Positions 7,525-15,299 of a DNA stretch of 38,417 nt are shown here, one piece after another. The translations under genes were made by a program, and so were the position numbers. Within the stretch, counting starts at the first letter, position 1; each line of letters starts with the position of its first letter. The notes under the pieces were generated by a model. That model did not search any database, was not told where the DNA came from, and was given only the letters and a program-made list of their open reading frames with translations. The DNA comes from Microcaldota archaeon (lineage in GTDB: Archaea > Micrarchaeota > Micrarchaeia > Anstonellales > Bilamarchaeaceae): positions 23,448 to 61,864 of the forward strand of contig JAHFFJ010000002.1 in assembly GCA_023248035.1 (NCBI GenBank), read 5' to 3'.

Positions 7525-8476
7525 TTATCCAAACACCTCTCTTTTCAGTTATCTTTCCTATTATGTTTGCTTCCACACTGTGTTTCTTGGCGATATTCAG
7601 TACAGTATCCACCCTATCTTCGGGTAAAATTATACACATACCGATTCCCATATTGAAAGTTTTGTGCATCTCAGCAAAATCTCCTACTTCCTCAGCCAAT
7701 GCTTTGAAAATAGGTTTTGGTTCTGGCATCTTATCGAGCTTATAACCAACTTCTTTATTTAGTCTGGTGAGTTTTGAGAATCCACCACCTGTTATGTGGG
7801 CAATACCATGAACATCACAAGCACCTATAATTTCCATTATAGTGTTTGCATATATCCTCGTAGGAGCAAGCATCTCAGCCCCCCACTTTTTTGTGTCCAG
7901 GGCTTTTCTTGCAAGAGTAAACCCGTTTGAATGCAAACCTGAACTTTCAAGTCCAACTATGACATCATTTTTTACGATTTCATTCCCTAAAATTAGCTTT
8001 TTTACTCTTCCAACTACGGTAAATGCAAGATCAAAAGGTTTTTTTCCTCCCTTTATTATATCGGGTGCTATCGCGGTTTCGCCACCGATTATCGCACATC
8101 CGCTATCTTCAGCACCTCGAACTAATCCGTCCATTATTTGCGCTATTAATTCATCATCTTCTTTAGCCAAAGCGATATAATCGACACCAACCAGGGGCTC
8201 TGCACCCATACAAAGTATGTCATTTACTGACATTGCAACTGCATCAATTCCAACTGTATTATAGACCCCCATTTCCTGCGCAAGTAACACCTTTGTTCCT
8301 ACTCCATCGGTGTGCATTACCAAAGTCTGGTCACCGCACTTAAAGAGCCCCCCGTAGTGTCCAAATACCGGTATTGCCTCCCCATAACCTTTTCTGAATG
8401 AATATGTGCCCTTTATCTTATCCCAAATGCCACTCTGGATTTTTTTTACTTTACCCACGTCCACTTGGTACTTCAT
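7490..8476 (-). CDS. purM: Phosphoribosylformylglycinamidine cyclo-ligase (AIR synthetase)
   Basis: This 328-residue PurM forms aminoimidazole ribotide from FGAM with ATP. Visible are the N-terminal IWDKIKGTYSFRKGYGEAIP, the ATP/Mg strand HTDGVGTKVLLAQ, the VGIDAVAMSVNDILCMGAEPL block, GLHSNGFTLAR, and the AIR-synthase C-terminal HITGGGFSKL. The length matches the family. The ATG at 8476 lies about 25 bp from GTTTTAAAAC, so the transcript is probably leaderless. With purH at 29.9 kb it shows that the organism makes purines itself. Confidence 0.96.
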   Translation of the reverse strand: MKYQVDVGKVKKIQSGIWDKIKGTYSFRKGYGEAIPVFGHYGGLFKCGDQTLVMHTDGVGTKVLLAQEMGVYNTVGIDAVAMSVNDILCMGAEPLVGVDYIALAKEDDELIAQIMDGLVRGAEDSGCAIIGGETAIAPDIIKGGKKPFDLAFTVVGRVKKLILGNEIVKNDVIVGLESSGLHSNGFTLARKALDTKKWGAEMLAPTRIYANTIMEIIGACDVHGIAHITGGGFSKLTRLNKEVGYKLDKMPEPKPIFKALAEEVGDFAEMHKTFNMGIGMCIILPEDRVDTVLNIAKKHSVEANIIGKITEKRGVWINEGRKEIDISI

Positions 8477-8579
8477 AAATGTCTATCTCGCTCTAAGTTT
8501 TAAAACCCAATCCGTATCCCCGCCTGGTTCGGGGCTCTGTCCAATTTATTTATTAATCTTGTGCGGCACTGAGATAAGT

Positions 8580-9053
8580 ATGCGATTTATTGGTGGCTTT
8601 TTTCAATTCGCAAGAAGAGTGATCGACTCTGCCAAAAATGGCGGTCTTCCTGAAAAAGACCTTAAGAAGCTCGATAATCTCCTTGCAAGGACTGGAAAAA
8701 GAAACACCATACTGGCAAAAGGTATCCTAACCTCCCTAAATGCCGGAGGAGCTAGTGAAAAAGATGTCGAACGTTTTGGCGAGCTACTTCAAAATGCCGA
8801 AGCAAAAATAAGTGATAATAAAGATCCATTTACCCCAACTGAGCGTAAGGAAATGCAAGAGATCTTCAAGAATGCCTATGTATCTACTAAAACTACAAGA
8901 TGGTTCTCGGCACAGGTTGATGAACTTCTTGCAGAAGAGATAAATGAATTTATCTCGGGTTCACGCAGAATTGATGTGGGAATCCCAAGAAAAAAAGTCG
9001 TGAAATTCGAGGAAAAAATTCAACAAGAAAAATCTGAAAAAATAAAATCCTAA
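8580..9053 (+). CDS. Hypothetical helical protein
   Basis: The product has about 157 residues and I do not recognise it. It is mostly charged helix, with two similar segments: GGLPEKDLKKLDNLLARTGKRN and GGASEKDVERFGELLQNAEAK, each a Gly-Gly turn followed by SEKD/PEKD and an amphipathic helix. I trim the track start (which lies antisense inside purM) to the ATG at 8580, which is about 25 bp from the box TTTATTTATTAATC. The LAGLIDADG-like gene follows after 10 bp, so the two look co-transcribed. Confidence 0.7.
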   Translation: MRFIGGFFQFARRVIDSAKNGGLPEKDLKKLDNLLARTGKRNTILAKGILTSLNAGGASEKDVERFGELLQNAEAKISDNKDPFTPTERKEMQEIFKNAYVSTKTTRWFSAQVDELLAEEINEFISGSRRIDVGIPRKKVVKFEEKIQQEKSEKIKS

Positions 9054-9063
9054 GCTGATTTTT

Positions 9064-9582
9064 ATGAAAATTAAGCTTACTCCAGAAATTTCCTACCTTA
9101 TTGGCCTCTGGAGGAAGACTCGCTGTTCCGAAGGTCTTGGCGTTAAGGGTGATTCATCCATCTTGAGCGTATTTTCAAAAACCATTCTCGATCTCAATAT
9201 CTCAGTACCAGAAAAGATTCTATCATCGGATGATCGTGTTTATCTCTACCACACCGCATATCGGAAGTTTTTCCAGGAAATCGAACAAGAGCAGCTTGAA
9301 CGTTTTAAATATCTAAATGAATACGCTGCCAGCTACCTTGCAGGGATGTTCGATGGTGCAGGTTCCATCGATGAACGCGGGATAGTCTCAATTGGCCATA
9401 CCTCCAAGCAAGATGATATGATGCTCCTAAGGCTTGGCTTTGTTACTAAACGCAGAGGTTCTGCATTGGTTCTGGATAGACCAGTACTATTTCTTACGTT
9501 CATAAAAAATTATGTAAAAATCTTCAAAGATCATAAAGTCTTTAGCTACATCCGTTCCGATGGCGCATCAAATAAAAGTTAA
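9064..9582 (+). CDS. LAGLIDADG-fold protein, apparently without catalytic acids
   Basis: This 172-residue protein has two motifs spaced like a two-motif LAGLIDADG endonuclease core: YLIGLWRKTR near residue 11 and YLAGMFDGAGSID near residue 91. In active enzymes the eighth position of each motif is the metal-binding Asp. Here it reads Thr in the first and Ala in the second. The length is shorter than a typical two-domain homing enzyme. I infer a nucleic-acid-binding derivative rather than an active nuclease. It stands free, not inside an intron or intein, and follows a hypothetical gene by 10 bp. Confidence 0.6.
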   Translation: MKIKLTPEISYLIGLWRKTRCSEGLGVKGDSSILSVFSKTILDLNISVPEKILSSDDRVYLYHTAYRKFFQEIEQEQLERFKYLNEYAASYLAGMFDGAGSIDERGIVSIGHTSKQDDMMLLRLGFVTKRRGSALVLDRPVLFLTFIKNYVKIFKDHKVFSYIRSDGASNKS

Positions 9583-9721
9583 TTTTCTGTTACACTGGTT
9601 TATCAATGAAACTCAATAGAAATTTTAGAGCTATGAAAATGTTAAGGCTATGAATTAGATTGAGGTATAATATGGTCGGGTGTTTAGAAACCTACGCGGT
9701 TAAAAAAGCGTCATACTATTC

Positions 9722-9751
9722 TTAATTCCAATCAGTTTTCACTGGAATTAA
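9722..9751. promoter_or_regulatory. Inverted repeat over the thrS promoter
   Basis: TTAATTCCA at 9722-9730 and TGGAATTAA at 9743-9751 form a perfect 9-bp inverted repeat with a 12-nt gap, so the half-site centres are two helical turns apart. The right half runs into AATTAATTTTACC, the likely TATA region about 25 bp before the thrS ATG. The geometry suggests a dimeric repressor site. It could also fold as RNA if transcription started further upstream. Confidence 0.5.
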
Positions 9752-9773
9752 TTTTACCTGGTTTGGGATTAAT

Positions 9774-11678
9774 ATGAGGATTCTTGCAGTACATTCGGAT
9801 TTTATAGAGGTAGAAGTCAAAAAGGCAGCAATTAAGCAGCCAGAAACACTTAGTGGAAAATGGCCAAGAAGATTTGACGAAGTTCTTGTTATTTTTACCG
9901 CAGTTGAAAAAGGCGATGAGAATGTTTCGGAAACCGCACTCAAGCTTACCGAAGAAATCCTATCAGTTGCAAATCAGGTAAAATGTAAAAATATTCTTAT
10001 CCATCCTTGGGTACATCTAACCTCAAATCCATCCTCTCCAAAAGTTGCCCAAGATATAATCTTGAAAACTGAGGAATTACTTAAAGAGCGCGAATTTTCC
10101 TGCGACCACTCGCCATTTGGTTGGTACAAGTCTTTTAACATTAAATCCAAAGGTCATCCACTATCAGAACTTTCACGCCAATTAAGTGCAAGTCCATCCG
10201 GACCATCGAAAGATGCAGCGGCTAAGTCCGAACCATCAGTAAAAGCAAGTGAATTAGAAATTGTTTCAAAAAGTCTTCAACAGGAAAACCAACTAAAATC
10301 CAGGTTCTATATCATGGATCTTGAAGGCAAACTCCACGAAGTCGACAAATTTAACTATGGTCAATACTCCGGTCTTAAAAAACTTGCTACATACGAAACA
10401 AAAAAGGTTCGGGTATACGAAAAAGAACCACCTCACATTAAAATAATGAAAGAGCATTCGCTCATAGACTATGAACCTGGTTCAGATTCTGGTAACTTTA
10501 GGCTGCTTCCAAAAGGCAGATTAATCAAGAAAATCATGGAACGGGCAGTTACCGACTGTTGTGTCGATTACGGAGCACTTGAAGTTGAAACACCTCTGAT
10601 GTACGATTACGAGCACCCATCACTCAAAAAATACCTCGATCGCTTCCCAGCTCGTCAATACGTAGTTATAAGTGATGAGAAGAAATTCTTCCTAAGATTT
10701 GCAGCGTGTTTTGGGCAATTCCTTATTGCTCACGATATGGTTTTCTCTTATAAGCACCTTCCCCTCAAGCTCTTTGAGCTAACTAGGTACAGTTTCAGGC
10801 GTGAAAAATCGGGAGAACTTGCTGGTCTAAAGAGACTACGTGCATTTACTATGCCTGATATGCACACCATGGTTGCAGATCTTGAAATGGGTCGTTTAGA
10901 ATTCGAAAGACAATACGATCTGGGTTTGGAATGGAATAAAATGATGCAACTAGAGACTGAAATCGCATTTAGGGTTCAAGATGATTTCTTTAATGAAAAC
11001 AAGGAGTGGTATATCGGTCTTGTAAAAAAAGGCGGCAAACCAATCCTCGTTGAGTTGTTTAAAGAACGCTACGCCTATTTCATTACAAAATTCGAGTTCA
11101 ATTTTATTGATAGTATGGACAAGGCAAGTGCACTTACAACCGTTCAGATCGATGTTGAAAATGCTGATACATATGATATAAACTTTGTTGATCATGATGG
11201 GAGCAAGAAGCGACCATACATACTTCATGCTTCCATAAGTGGAAGTTTAGAGCGTGTAATCTATGCCATTCTTGAAGCACAAGCAATGAAAATGGCAGAA
11301 GGTAAAAAAGCATCCTTTCCTCTTTGGCTTTCACCAACCCAGATTCGTATAATTCCTGTAAGTGATAAACACAAAGAACACGGTAACAAAATAATCAAAC
11401 AACTCGGAGCTAAAAAAGTTAGGGTTGACATTGATGATAGGGATGAACCACTTGGTAAGAAAATTCGCGATGGTCAGAAAGACTGGGTTCCATTTATTGT
11501 TGTAATAGGGGACAAAGAAATAGAAACCAGTTTGCTTTCAGTCAATATCAGGCTAAGTGATGAGAAAAAAGACATGAAATTAGAAGAACTTGTTGAAATT
11601 GTCGAATTAGCAAATTCTAATAAGCCATTTGAACGTCTTTCATTACCTGCCGAATTGTCTAAACGTCCCATAATCTAA
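9774..11678 (+). CDS. thrS: Threonyl-tRNA synthetase, archaeal type
   Basis: This 634-residue enzyme attaches threonine to tRNA-Thr. Residues 1-140 form the archaeal editing domain related to D-aminoacyl-tRNA deacylase (MRILAVHSDFIEVEV, then ILIHPWVHL), which removes mis-attached serine. A Ser/Ala/Pro-rich linker (about 140-165) leads to the class II core with the zinc Cys in FAACFGQF, motif 2 RYSFRREKSGELAGL, the zinc His in MPDMHTM and motif 3 ISGSLERVI. The anticodon-binding domain starts at about 520 (LSPTQIRIIPVSD). The gene is complete. An inverted repeat overlaps its promoter. Confidence 0.97.
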   Translation: MRILAVHSDFIEVEVKKAAIKQPETLSGKWPRRFDEVLVIFTAVEKGDENVSETALKLTEEILSVANQVKCKNILIHPWVHLTSNPSSPKVAQDIILKTEELLKEREFSCDHSPFGWYKSFNIKSKGHPLSELSRQLSASPSGPSKDAAAKSEPSVKASELEIVSKSLQQENQLKSRFYIMDLEGKLHEVDKFNYGQYSGLKKLATYETKKVRVYEKEPPHIKIMKEHSLIDYEPGSDSGNFRLLPKGRLIKKIMERAVTDCCVDYGALEVETPLMYDYEHPSLKKYLDRFPARQYVVISDEKKFFLRFAACFGQFLIAHDMVFSYKHLPLKLFELTRYSFRREKSGELAGLKRLRAFTMPDMHTMVADLEMGRLEFERQYDLGLEWNKMMQLETEIAFRVQDDFFNENKEWYIGLVKKGGKPILVELFKERYAYFITKFEFNFIDSMDKASALTTVQIDVENADTYDINFVDHDGSKKRPYILHASISGSLERVIYAILEAQAMKMAEGKKASFPLWLSPTQIRIIPVSDKHKEHGNKIIKQLGAKKVRVDIDDRDEPLGKKIRDGQKDWVPFIVVIGDKEIETSLLSVNIRLSDEKKDMKLEELVEIVELANSNKPFERLSLPAELSKRPII

Positions 11679-11777
11679 TTTCTACCCCCTTCCTTTCTCT
11701 AGCTTTTTTACTATTTCTTTTACTATTTCTCTTTGTTTTACTTTTACTCCTTTCTCGCATCCATTTTGTTACACTTC

Positions 11778-11899
11778 TTTATAAATAATGGTTGTGGGAA
11801 ATAAACCATGAAACTAGCTAGCAATCTATTCCGGGAAGTTGCTAGCGTGAGCCTAATCTTCCAAGCCATCGGCTTGGTCACTAATTAAAGTCCCTCACC
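11778..11899 (+). promoter_or_regulatory. TATA box and structured ~90-nt leader of the PLP-enzyme gene
   Basis: A TATA-like TTTATAAAT lies at 11778-11786, giving a start site near 11808 and a leader of about 90 nt, unusual here because most genes look leaderless. The leader holds an 8-bp hairpin (GCTAGCAA 11817-11824 with TTGCTAGC 11839-11846) and a 7-bp hairpin (CCAAGCC 11861-11867 with GGCTTGG 11871-11877). GTGAG at 11847-11851 can pair either with CTCAC at 11894-11898, ending one base before the ATG, or (as GTGA) with TCAC at 11878-11881 to extend the second hairpin. The two pairings exclude each other. Confidence 0.55.
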
Positions 11900-13354
11900 A
11901 TGTGCGGGAGTTTTGTAATATCTCACAGTGCCCGGACTGGAGCGATATTCGATCCAAATAAGGTTAAAAAAGAGCTATGCCAGTTTGACCGCTCATTATG
12001 GGGATCCCCTCCGGATTCAAAAGGACTCCATCCAAGGCAAGTATGGGAATCAAAGCAGCTTGGATGGTTTGGTGGAGCAACCATAGGTCTTCCAACAGCA
12101 GATATTGTTTCCTATGGTGAATCAGTTTACGAAAAACTAAGTTCACTACACTCCAGAGTAACAAATGGTGAAAATGCTCTTGAACTTAATCGCTTATATT
12201 TGGAAGTAACATCAGCATGCAGGAAAAATACACTTGCTATGATGGGTCTCAATAGCGATTACGATGTTATACTCGAAACCAATGGCACCACTGCTCTTAA
12301 GATGGCATGCTCCCTTCTTGGAATAAAAGATGGGGATGAACTTGCAACCACTTTCGAGCAGGGTAACTATGTTAGCGCCGTACTTTCTGGTGCAGATCCA
12401 TGGCAGTATAACAAAGGTATGTTCCGGCCTGTACTCTCAATTTATGAGGGAACTATTCCAGAAGGAAATCAAAGAATAAATACCATCTGCCATAAGGTTG
12501 AGCTTTTTGATAGCGATCGTGCTCGTTCAGATGATGAAATATTACAGTCATTTAGTGAACTTGCAGATCGGCCTAAGCTTAAGGCAGTAGTAGTTCCTCA
12601 TGTAACCAAAGGCGGTCGAATACTTCCAGTTGCAAGGATAAGTGAGGAACTAAAATCCAAGGGTGTTAGGTACATCGTTGATGGCATACAAGCATTCGGA
12701 AGGCTAGGTATAGAAGAGCTAAGAAGTGCAGCGCAATGTTGCGATTACTATGCAGTAACATTCTCAAAGGCATTAGGGAGTGTGCTTGTTCGTGCTGGTT
12801 TAGTTGCAAGAAGGGATACAATAGAAAAAGATCAGGTTATCTCATCAGATTCAAAATTATTTAGCATAACCCCAAAACATTTCCAGTTTTCTGGTGGTTA
12901 TTCGGTTATAGATAAACTATATATAGATAAACTATATCCAGTCCAAAAATATACAAACCAAAACCAAGAGGCAATTTCACTTCCAGAAACTGCATGTGCT
13001 GTAGCTGCAACCAATCGCTATCTAAAATCCGATCGTTTGGCTACAATGCTACAGGTTGTTGAAATGGGCAATGAAGTTGTCAATCTGCTAAAAAAACATC
13101 TTGGCGCAAGAATACTTTATGAAGATGTTCCACACACTCCTGCGATAATAAGTTTTAGTCCTAAAGGCAATCCTGAATATCTTAAAAAAGCACTCCAGTC
13201 AATGTGTGTTACTCCATCTGCCAATGTTGCGGAAAGGGGTCTTGGTGGTAAAATGATGAGATTTGAAATTGCCGAGCATCTGCTTTTTCAAAGTTCAAAA
13301 CGCCTTGAACTTCTTGAATCAGCTCTTCAATCCCTAAAATTCTTCAATCGCTAA
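11900..13354 (+). CDS. Class V-type PLP-dependent aminotransferase/lyase family protein
   Basis: This 484-residue fold-type I PLP enzyme shows LETNGTTALKMACSLLG (phosphate-side loop), RYIVDGIQAFGRLG (the class V Asp that contacts the PLP nitrogen, with the following Gln) and YAVTFSKALGSVLVRAG with the Schiff-base Lys. It resembles the class V aminotransferase/cysteine desulfurase superfamily but is longer than most members. I do not see the conserved Cys loop of a desulfurase, and I cannot name a substrate. It has its own promoter and a structured leader. Confidence 0.75.
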   Translation: MCGSFVISHSARTGAIFDPNKVKKELCQFDRSLWGSPPDSKGLHPRQVWESKQLGWFGGATIGLPTADIVSYGESVYEKLSSLHSRVTNGENALELNRLYLEVTSACRKNTLAMMGLNSDYDVILETNGTTALKMACSLLGIKDGDELATTFEQGNYVSAVLSGADPWQYNKGMFRPVLSIYEGTIPEGNQRINTICHKVELFDSDRARSDDEILQSFSELADRPKLKAVVVPHVTKGGRILPVARISEELKSKGVRYIVDGIQAFGRLGIEELRSAAQCCDYYAVTFSKALGSVLVRAGLVARRDTIEKDQVISSDSKLFSITPKHFQFSGGYSVIDKLYIDKLYPVQKYTNQNQEAISLPETACAVAATNRYLKSDRLATMLQVVEMGNEVVNLLKKHLGARILYEDVPHTPAIISFSPKGNPEYLKKALQSMCVTPSANVAERGLGGKMMRFEIAEHLLFQSSKRLELLESALQSLKFFNR

Positions 13355-13427
13355 AATTTTAGATTTTTCGCTAGGCAGTTTGCTTTAGTGGTTAGGTATT
13401 TATTAGTTGCTGCATTACTTATTGCCC

Positions 13428-15299
13428 ATGTCTATTTCTAAAGTTTCCAAACAACAAAAACTACCCATCCACCTCAGGGCAATTGCCACTATGGTCAGTG
13501 CTTTTAAGCGGGAACTTCTCGTGGTGGATATGTCAGGAGGCACCTACCATGCAGTTGTGCCCGAAGGCCTTCCGTTTCGGGATTCTCTGGATATACTCAC
13601 AAAAAAATATGGTGGCGGTGTTGCAACCTATGATTATGGTGGGGATCTTGGTCAAGAAATTGTTGCAGTTGTAATAGGTAAAAGCATCGAGGTAAAGGGA
13701 GAACCTGAAAAAGTTTCTGGTGCAGATTTCTCAAAGTTTGATGATCCTGATTATTTTTCCCGCATCTGCAAAGAACAATCATTATCTAGCGAGGGCGGAA
13801 TACATTTTTTCCTTGGAGAATCCGGTATTCCTATAGTTCCAGCTATGGGCGAGAGCGGTAAAATTGGTTTTCTTAATTCAAAAGAAGTCCTAGTTACTGG
13901 TTCTACTAGCTACTTCTCAATCCGTTTAGTGAACTACAATAGCGACCCACAAACACTCAAAGATCTTGGTTCTGGTGAAATAGATATTAGTTTGGCTGCC
14001 CAAACTGCTCTAAGTAATCCCGGTAGTGTTAATTCCCCGACCAATCTTACAAAAGAACAAATCGAGAAGGCTCATGGTGGTGCAAGAGGAGATAAACTGA
14101 TGCTCGATGAACAAAAAATACTTATCTTTGACTTTTTAACCAATGAACTAAAGACGGCTTTAGAATATGCCCTTCCAGAAAAACCCGTTCGCGACTTATT
14201 TACCATGCAAAAACTACCGCTACAACAATCAGATTTGCCTTTTTCAATTGGGCCGCTACCTATAGTACCAAGCATGGCGGCATTTTCCTATGTTCCTACT
14301 GTACTTGATGTCTTTAGTTCAGTTACGGTTTTAGCTATAGACCGAAGGCTAGAAATGGCTTCAAATTTACTCCAAAGACCTATAATTCAAAAGGAAAATA
14401 TTACGGGTAATGCCGTTCTCCCAGTTGACAGAAGACTAGCATTTGGTACCCTAAAGGAATTCGCACTTCCCCGTTCTTCTCGTTCTAACTCAGAAATGGG
14501 TGATGTCAGTATGAAAGTTCCAAGTGATACACAAATAAATCCACCATCAACAGTAAATGTTCCTAAAGAAGCTTGTTCTTCGACTTCTAAAAAACCCGAA
14601 TCTTCCCTATACCGAGAAATCTCCACCAAATCATCAGCCAAACCAAGAACTTATAAGTCAAGAAAACCATCAGAACCAAGTTATCCAAAAATCAATGAAA
14701 AAAAACAACCTAATAAAAAAATCAAGCATACAGATTATCGTTCTCTTCATAGTCCATTAAGTCTTCCAATAACTGATTCGTCCGACAAGTCCACAACTAA
14801 GCCGTCCAAAGAGTTAACATTAAAGCCAAAACAAAAACCAAAGAAAGGCAGTAAAATTTCAAAGAAGGAAAAATCTGAGCAAAAACCTAAGGCAACAAAA
14901 AAATTCAAATCACCAGGCCTAAAAATAAATTTATTAAAATCAAAATCTACTAAAAAGAAAAAAATACTTCCAAAAGTTGCAAAGAATAACTTAGGCTTAA
15001 AGCCCAAACCAGAGCCAATCCTAAAACACCCAGGAATAAAAACCAAAAGTAAAAAATCAATCAGAGATAAACCAAAGATAAAATCAACGAACCTAGATCA
15101 AACTAATACAACAATCCACGCAAACCATACTAAAACTCCTAAGAGCATCTCAAAAAAACTCCCCAAGAAAACTTCAGTAGTCCTTTCAAAAGAATATATA
15201 GAAACTGCAAAAACTAATAAGAAAATTAAAGAATACTTCAGGCTGGAAATGCTTGGTTTCTACGGTAGAAGGAAAAAAAGGAAAAAGTTCAAGATCTAA
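13428..15299 (+). CDS. Unrecognised protein with long Lys/Ser/Pro-rich basic tail
   Basis: The product has about 623 residues. The N-terminal part, up to about residue 330, looks globular (AFKRELLVVDMSGGTYHAV, GGGVATYDYGGDLGQEIVAVVIG, then a mixed region ending near PIVPSMAAFSYVP). From about 380 to the end it is dominated by Lys, Ser, Pro and Thr (KPKQKPKKGSKISKKEKSEQ), as in histone H1-like tails, without hydrophobic segments. A TATA-like TATTTATTAG lies about 27 bp before the ATG at 13428, so I trim the track start by seven codons. The tail could bind nucleic acid or ribosomes. The function is unknown. The stop overlaps the convergent protease gene by 4 bp. Confidence 0.75.
   Translation: MSISKVSKQQKLPIHLRAIATMVSAFKRELLVVDMSGGTYHAVVPEGLPFRDSLDILTKKYGGGVATYDYGGDLGQEIVAVVIGKSIEVKGEPEKVSGADFSKFDDPDYFSRICKEQSLSSEGGIHFFLGESGIPIVPAMGESGKIGFLNSKEVLVTGSTSYFSIRLVNYNSDPQTLKDLGSGEIDISLAAQTALSNPGSVNSPTNLTKEQIEKAHGGARGDKLMLDEQKILIFDFLTNELKTALEYALPEKPVRDLFTMQKLPLQQSDLPFSIGPLPIVPSMAAFSYVPTVLDVFSSVTVLAIDRRLEMASNLLQRPIIQKENITGNAVLPVDRRLAFGTLKEFALPRSSRSNSEMGDVSMKVPSDTQINPPSTVNVPKEACSSTSKKPESSLYREISTKSSAKPRTYKSRKPSEPSYPKINEKKQPNKKIKHTDYRSLHSPLSLPITDSSDKSTTKPSKELTLKPKQKPKKGSKISKKEKSEQKPKATKKFKSPGLKINLLKSKSTKKKKILPKVAKNNLGLKPKPEPILKHPGIKTKSKKSIRDKPKIKSTNLDQTNTTIHANHTKTPKSISKKLPKKTSVVLSKEYIETAKTNKKIKEYFRLEMLGFYGRRKKRKKFKI

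Noticed and set aside
7842-8180. 112-aa ORF antisense to purM
   Set aside because: Shadow frame of a conserved gene, with no start signals.
8521-8541. CCCCG...CGGGG hairpin between purM and the next gene as a terminator or RNA
   Set aside because: It is a short 5-bp stem without a T tract, lying just upstream of a TATA block; not enough to call a feature.
8406-8579. Upstream extension of the 8580 ORF into purM
   Set aside because: The extra 58 codons are antisense to the purM start region; a TATA block places the start at 8580.
9625-9680. TTTTAGAGCTATGAAAATGTTAAGGCTATG resembles the Cas9 guide/tracrRNA scaffold
   Set aside because: The likeness is to short A/T-rich words only. There is no repeat-spacer array, no anti-repeat pairing of useful length and no cas gene in the window.
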